A DNA stretch of 9,992 nt from Akkermansia muciniphila (GTDB taxonomy: Bacteria; Verrucomicrobiota; Verrucomicrobiia; Verrucomicrobiales; V1-33): NCBI GenBank assembly GCA_943331195.2, contig CALQKQ020000094.1:1-9992 (forward strand), written 5' to 3'. Below are positions 7,575 to 9,992 of the stretch, in pieces (the stretch's first letter is position 1; every line of letters starts with the position of its first letter). Below the pieces are notes generated by a model. That model was given only the letters and a program-made list of their open reading frames with translations, made no database searches and was not told the DNA's origin. The position numbers and the translations under genes are program-made.

Positions 7575-8260
7575 CGGAGCGCGACAAGATTTTGCAGCGG
7601 ATCCGCCTGGCTTTGAAAAATCCCGCGCCGATGCCTGGTGCGCACGGGAGCGCCACGGGATTGAGGGCGGCGCGCACGGCAGCGGAAAGTGCTCGGGATT
7701 GGCTGCCGCAGGTGGGGCCTAGTCCGGGGGATTGGATGACGCTTTTTACGAAGCACTGCAGCGATCTCAAGACGGAGATCGTGGTGGTTGGAGATGCGGC
7801 GGCGGCCCAGGAGCAACTGCGGCGCTTGGCCCTAGCGGAGCAGTGGCAGCGCGTCGCCACCCACGGCGCGGGTGAGGCGGCGGAGGCCGCAGGGGCGCTC
7901 GGCTTGCCGGTGCTGAGCACTGACGGCGGGTACGACGCCAAGGAGTTGGAGGCCTGCGATGCGGGGATCAGCGGCTGCGATGCCTTGATCGCCCAAACTG
8001 GATCCATCTTGCTCACGGCGCGCAGTGGGGGCGGGCGGGCCTTGTCGGTGTTGCCGCCGCACCACGTGGTGGTGGCCCGGCGGGAGCAGTTGGTCCCGGA
8101 TCTTCCGGCGGCCTTTGCGTGGCTGCACCATTGTTATGGCCCGGCTGATTGGCCTAGCATGATGACCCTCATCACCGGGCCCAGCCGCACCGGGGACATT
8201 GAGCGCATCCTCGTGCTCGGGGCTCACGGGCCCAAGAAGCTGACGGTTTTGGTCTACTGA
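7571..8260 (+). CDS. lutC: L-lactate utilisation protein LutC (LUD domain)
   Basis: This is a 229-residue LutC/YkgG-type protein, the small LUD-domain member of the LutABC L-lactate oxidation system. The N-terminus has the usual short helix (MTERDKILQRIRLAL) followed by a variable linker. The second half carries the conserved LUD features: ALIAQTGSILL (about 139-149), a VLPPHHVVV segment (about 158-166), and the C-terminal signature GPSRTGDIERILVLGAHGP (about 201-219). The length fits the family. The ATG overlaps the lutB stop and is preceded by a strong Shine-Dalgarno; the frame is open further upstream, but only as an overlap with lutB. It is the last gene of the four-gene coupled run. A hairpin follows five bases after the stop. 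Confidence 0.93.
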   Translation: MTERDKILQRIRLALKNPAPMPGAHGSATGLRAARTAAESARDWLPQVGPSPGDWMTLFTKHCSDLKTEIVVVGDAAAAQEQLRRLALAEQWQRVATHGAGEAAEAAGALGLPVLSTDGGYDAKELEACDAGISGCDALIAQTGSILLTARSGGGRALSVLPPHHVVVARREQLVPDLPAAFAWLHHCYGPADWPSMMTLITGPSRTGDIERILVLGAHGPKKLTVLVY

Positions 8261-8265
8261 GTTAG

Positions 8266-8293
8266 GCGAGAGGGTGCTTTTCCCTGGCCTCGC
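8266..8293 (+). terminator. Hairpin after lutC, possible terminator or mRNA 3' structure
   Basis: GCGAG (8266-8270) and AGGG (8271-8274) pair with CCCT (8282-8285) and CTCGC (8289-8293), leaving a 7-base loop and a 3-base bulge (GGC) on the right arm. It begins five bases after the lutC stop, where an operon end would be expected. No T-run follows, so it is weak as a classic intrinsic terminator. Confidence 0.35.
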
Positions 8294-8409
8294 TGATGGC
8301 CCGGCGGGCTGAGGGGAGCTTTACCCTGCGGAGGAGATCCCCGGCCTTTTTCCTTTGTGCTGCGGCCCCTTTGCTGCTTGCCTACCAGGAATCCAACCTA
8401 CGATTGACC

Positions 8410-9483
8410 ATGGACAAAACCGCTAAGACTTTCCTTCACCAACTGCTCGGAACCCCCAGCCCGACTGGGTTTGAAATCACGGGGCAGCGCGTCTGGGCGG
8501 GCTATGTTAAGGCTTTCAGCGACCGGGTGGAATGCGATGCCTATGGCAGCGCTTGGGCGGTGCTGGAGGGCAAGTCCCCCGTGAAGTTGATGCTAGAAGC
8601 CCACGCGGATGAGATCGGCTACATGGTCAAATACATCACCAAGGAAGGCTTCATCCACGTCGACCGCATCGGCGGGAGCGACTACGCCACGGCGCGCGGG
8701 CGGAAGGTGATTTTCCAAGGAGAGAAGGGGCCGGTCAAAGGGATCATTGGCAACACCGCGATTCACATCCGCGACCGCACTGGCGGTGAGAAGGCTCCGG
8801 AGGTGCATGAACTCTATGTCGATGTCGGAGCGGACTCGGACAAGGAAGTGGCCAAGTTGGGGCTGCGGGTGGGGCATCCTGCGGTCTATGCGGATACCTT
8901 GGAGGAGTTCGGCGACGGGCGCCTTTGCGGGCGGGCCATCGATAATCGCATGGGCGGCTTTATCATTGCCGAGGTGATGCGCCGCTTGCACAAACAGCAG
9001 GATAAACTGGCGGTCACAGTGGTCGCGGCGAATTGCGTGCAGGAGGAAATCGGCGGCTATGGCGCGCGCATGGTCACGTACCGCTTGCAGCCGGATGTGG
9101 CGATTTGTTTGGATGTGACCCACGCTACGGATACGCCTGGAATTGAAAAATCCAAGCATGGCAGTGTGAAGTTAGGGGCGGGCCCCAGTGTGACGCACGG
9201 GACGGCTTGTCATCCCCTGGTGGTGCAGCGGATTGAGAAGGTGGCGGCCAAGGAAAAGATTTCTCTGCAGCACGAATCCTCGTCGCGGTATAGCGGCACG
9301 GACACCGATTCCATGTATCACATTCGCGAGGGCACGCCCTGTGCGCTGGTTTCGCTGCCGTTGCGCTATATGCACAGCGTCGTGGAATTAGTCGACCTCC
9401 AGGATGTGGAGCAAGTGATTCAGTTGCTGACAGCTTTCGCACTTCATTTGAAACCCGAGGATCGCTTTGGGCACGAGTTGTAA
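8410..9483 (+). CDS. M42-family metallo-aminopeptidase (glutamyl aminopeptidase/FrvX-like)
   Basis: This 357-residue cytoplasmic peptidase of the M42 family (dinuclear metal aminopeptidases, usually large TET-type oligomers) trims peptides from the N-terminus; related members were once annotated as endoglucanase M or FrvX. All expected metal and catalytic residues are visible: H65 and D67 in AHADEIG, D178 in AIDNR (bridging metal ligand), E212-E213 in QEEIGG (catalytic base and ligand), D235 in LDVTHATD, and H322 in MHSVVE. The length is normal for the family. I chose ATG at 8410 because the family begins close to residues like MDKTAKTFLHQLLGTPSPTGFE. The frame is open upstream to 8296, but that extension looks like chance coding and would add a spurious hydrophobic leader. 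No Shine-Dalgarno is seen. TACGAT at 8399-8404 could be a -10-like box for near-leaderless initiation, though this is weak. The relationship to the upstream lactate operon is probably only positional. Confidence 0.95.
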   Translation: MDKTAKTFLHQLLGTPSPTGFEITGQRVWAGYVKAFSDRVECDAYGSAWAVLEGKSPVKLMLEAHADEIGYMVKYITKEGFIHVDRIGGSDYATARGRKVIFQGEKGPVKGIIGNTAIHIRDRTGGEKAPEVHELYVDVGADSDKEVAKLGLRVGHPAVYADTLEEFGDGRLCGRAIDNRMGGFIIAEVMRRLHKQQDKLAVTVVAANCVQEEIGGYGARMVTYRLQPDVAICLDVTHATDTPGIEKSKHGSVKLGAGPSVTHGTACHPLVVQRIEKVAAKEKISLQHESSSRYSGTDTDSMYHIREGTPCALVSLPLRYMHSVVELVDLQDVEQVIQLLTAFALHLKPEDRFGHEL

Positions 9484-9718
9484 GCGGAGGTTTTCGGCGG
9501 CCAGGAGCGGCGAGAGTCGCGGAACTCCCTAAGAGACAGCGCCTGCCGGTGCCAGGCGCACCGCTGGCGATGCAACGCTCCAGGAGGCAACCAAAGCGGA
9601 GTGTCGCAGACAAAACTCGGGAAATCGCGGGAAATGCCATCTTCATGGAGGACTGGCCTCCGCCAGCGGCAGGGGCGGCAGGCCTAGTTCTTTGAGGAAT
9701 CCATTGTGCCTGAGTGTT
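9484..9718. other. Non-coding spacer with several hairpins
   Basis: No convincing reading frame is visible on either strand. Besides the inverted repeat at 9539-9559, nested pairings can be drawn between GCGA/CTCC (9567-9581) and GGAG/TCGC (9598-9607), and between GGAGG (9645-9649) and CCTCC (9655-9659). A near-tandem CGGGAAAT occurs twice around 9618-9635. It could be a terminator region, a decayed repeat or a structured RNA. I recognise none of these. Confidence 0.35.
9539..9559 (+). terminator. Perfect 7-bp inverted repeat after the peptidase gene
   Basis: GCGCCTG and CAGGCGC flank a 7-base loop, 55 bases past the peptidase stop codon. The GC-rich stem could terminate transcription, but no T-run follows. 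It may instead be part of a larger structured or repetitive element. Confidence 0.3.
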
Positions 9719-9738
9719 GTAAGCGGTTGGCATGGCAC
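9719..9738. repeat. Candidate IS66 terminal inverted repeat
   Basis: The stretch begins GTAAGCGGTTGGCATGGCA, in the position and orientation expected for an IS66-family end, outside the 3' end of the transposase gene. It cannot be confirmed without the partner repeat, which lies outside the window. Confidence 0.5.
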
Positions 9739-9770
9739 CGTCGTCTTTGAGTTGACGCCGCAACCGGGAT

Positions 9771-9992
9771 TCAGGCGGCTCGGGGTGTGGCCTTGCGGGC
9801 GGCTTTGGCGCAGGCGGCGGGGGTGAGTTCGGGGATCCGGCTGACAGCCATGGTGGGCAGGCGGGTGAGGACATCGCGCAACCAGGCGAAGGGATCCAGT
9901 CCGTGGCTGCGGCAGGATTCGATGAGGGTGTAAAGGATCGCGGCGCGTTTCCCGGCCTCGGCTTCGCCGATGAACCGCCAGTTCTTTTTGCC
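9771..9992 (-). CDS. IS66-family transposase (TnpC), C-terminal part
   Basis: This is a partial gene: 73 codons and a TGA stop are in the window, and the 5' part lies beyond the right edge. The translation begins GKKNWRFIGEAEAGKRAA and continues ILYTLIESCRSHGLDPFAWL, then RDVLTRLPTM. This is the characteristic IS66 transposase C-terminus (G-[RK]-K-N-W-x-F-x-G ... A-x-x-Y-[ST]-L-[IV]-E-[ST] ... G-L-D-P-x-x-[WY]-L-R-x-V-L). The catalytic DDE residues lie upstream, out of view. The TPA...CAKAARKA tail is an ordinary variable extension. Whether the element is intact cannot be judged here. Confidence 0.9.
   Translation of the reverse strand, partial: GKKNWRFIGEAEAGKRAAILYTLIESCRSHGLDPFAWLRDVLTRLPTMAVSRIPELTPAACAKAARKATPRAA

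Larger units (their letters stand above)
9719..9992 (-). mobile_element. IS66-family insertion sequence, 3' end only
   Basis: The right part of the window holds the transposase-tail end of an IS66-type element. The proposed boundary is GTAAGCGG at 9719-9726, since IS66-family inverted repeats usually begin GTAAGCG. The transposase stop lies about 50 bases inside it. The other end lies outside the window. IS66 elements typically make an 8-bp target duplication; the flanking octamer here is TGAGTGTT (9711-9718), which should reappear beyond the far end. Confidence 0.65.

Noticed and set aside
8296..8409. Upstream extension of the peptidase with an Arg-rich, hydrophobic leader resembling a signal peptide
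   Set aside because: M42 peptidases are cytoplasmic and start near the ATG at 8410. The extension overlaps the hairpin/intergenic region and has no family counterpart.
9480..9487. A second GTAAGCGG, spanning the peptidase stop codon, as another IS66 end
   Set aside because: It is in the same orientation as the real end, similarity stops after eight bases, and there is no transposase sequence beside it. A chance match is likely.
9125..9874. 249-codon minus-strand frame crossing the peptidase end, the spacer and the IS66 end
   Set aside because: It spans three unrelated units, has no recognisable motif and is out of phase with the real transposase frame.

Overview
The window is GC-rich, densely coded bacterial chromosome. 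The best fit is a Verrucomicrobiota-like or related (PVC-group) heterotroph. That is an inference from a Tat/Sec-exported sugar-active gene set beside a lactate-oxidation operon, the near absence of Shine-Dalgarno motifs, and an IS66-type transposase. No rRNA, tRNA or CRISPR array is visible, and no strict taxonomic marker is present.

Layout. (1) From the left edge to 2152, one very long reading frame on the minus strand runs out of the window. It encodes an exported, multi-pass membrane protein of unknown function, and the gene continues beyond position 1. (2) A 313-bp divergent intergenic region (2153-2465) follows. (3) From 2466 to 4214 (+) lies a secreted two-domain protein: a GH71/GH99-like barrel followed by a CBM9-like carbohydrate-binding domain. 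(4) At 4229-4420 is a short frame that looks like the broken N-terminus of an FGGY sugar kinase, most like rhamnulokinase. (5) From 4496 to 8260 are four genes locked together by three ATGA start/stop overlaps: a Tat-exported protein of unknown function, then lutA, lutB and lutC. (6) A complete M42-family metalloaminopeptidase lies at 8410-9483. (7) About 235 bp of non-coding, hairpin-containing DNA precede the end of an IS66-family element, whose transposase C-terminus (minus strand) runs off the right edge.

How the parts may work together. LutABC oxidises L-lactate to pyruvate. In organisms that degrade deoxy-sugars such as L-rhamnose or L-fucose, L-lactate arises from L-lactaldehyde. The rhamnulokinase-like remnant immediately upstream, the secreted glycan-active protein and the Tat-exported protein coupled to lutA are consistent with an eroded rhamnose- or polysaccharide-utilisation locus in which the lactate-oxidation module and exported enzymes survive. 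This is an inference from gene neighbourhood and motif resemblance.

Throughout the window the plus strand is richer in G than in C, so the single large minus-strand gene has markedly C-rich codons while the plus-strand genes have G-rich codons. I found no clearly new defence or mobile system. The most interesting points are the coupled exported gene plus lutABC, the kinase remnant, and the large unrecognised membrane protein.
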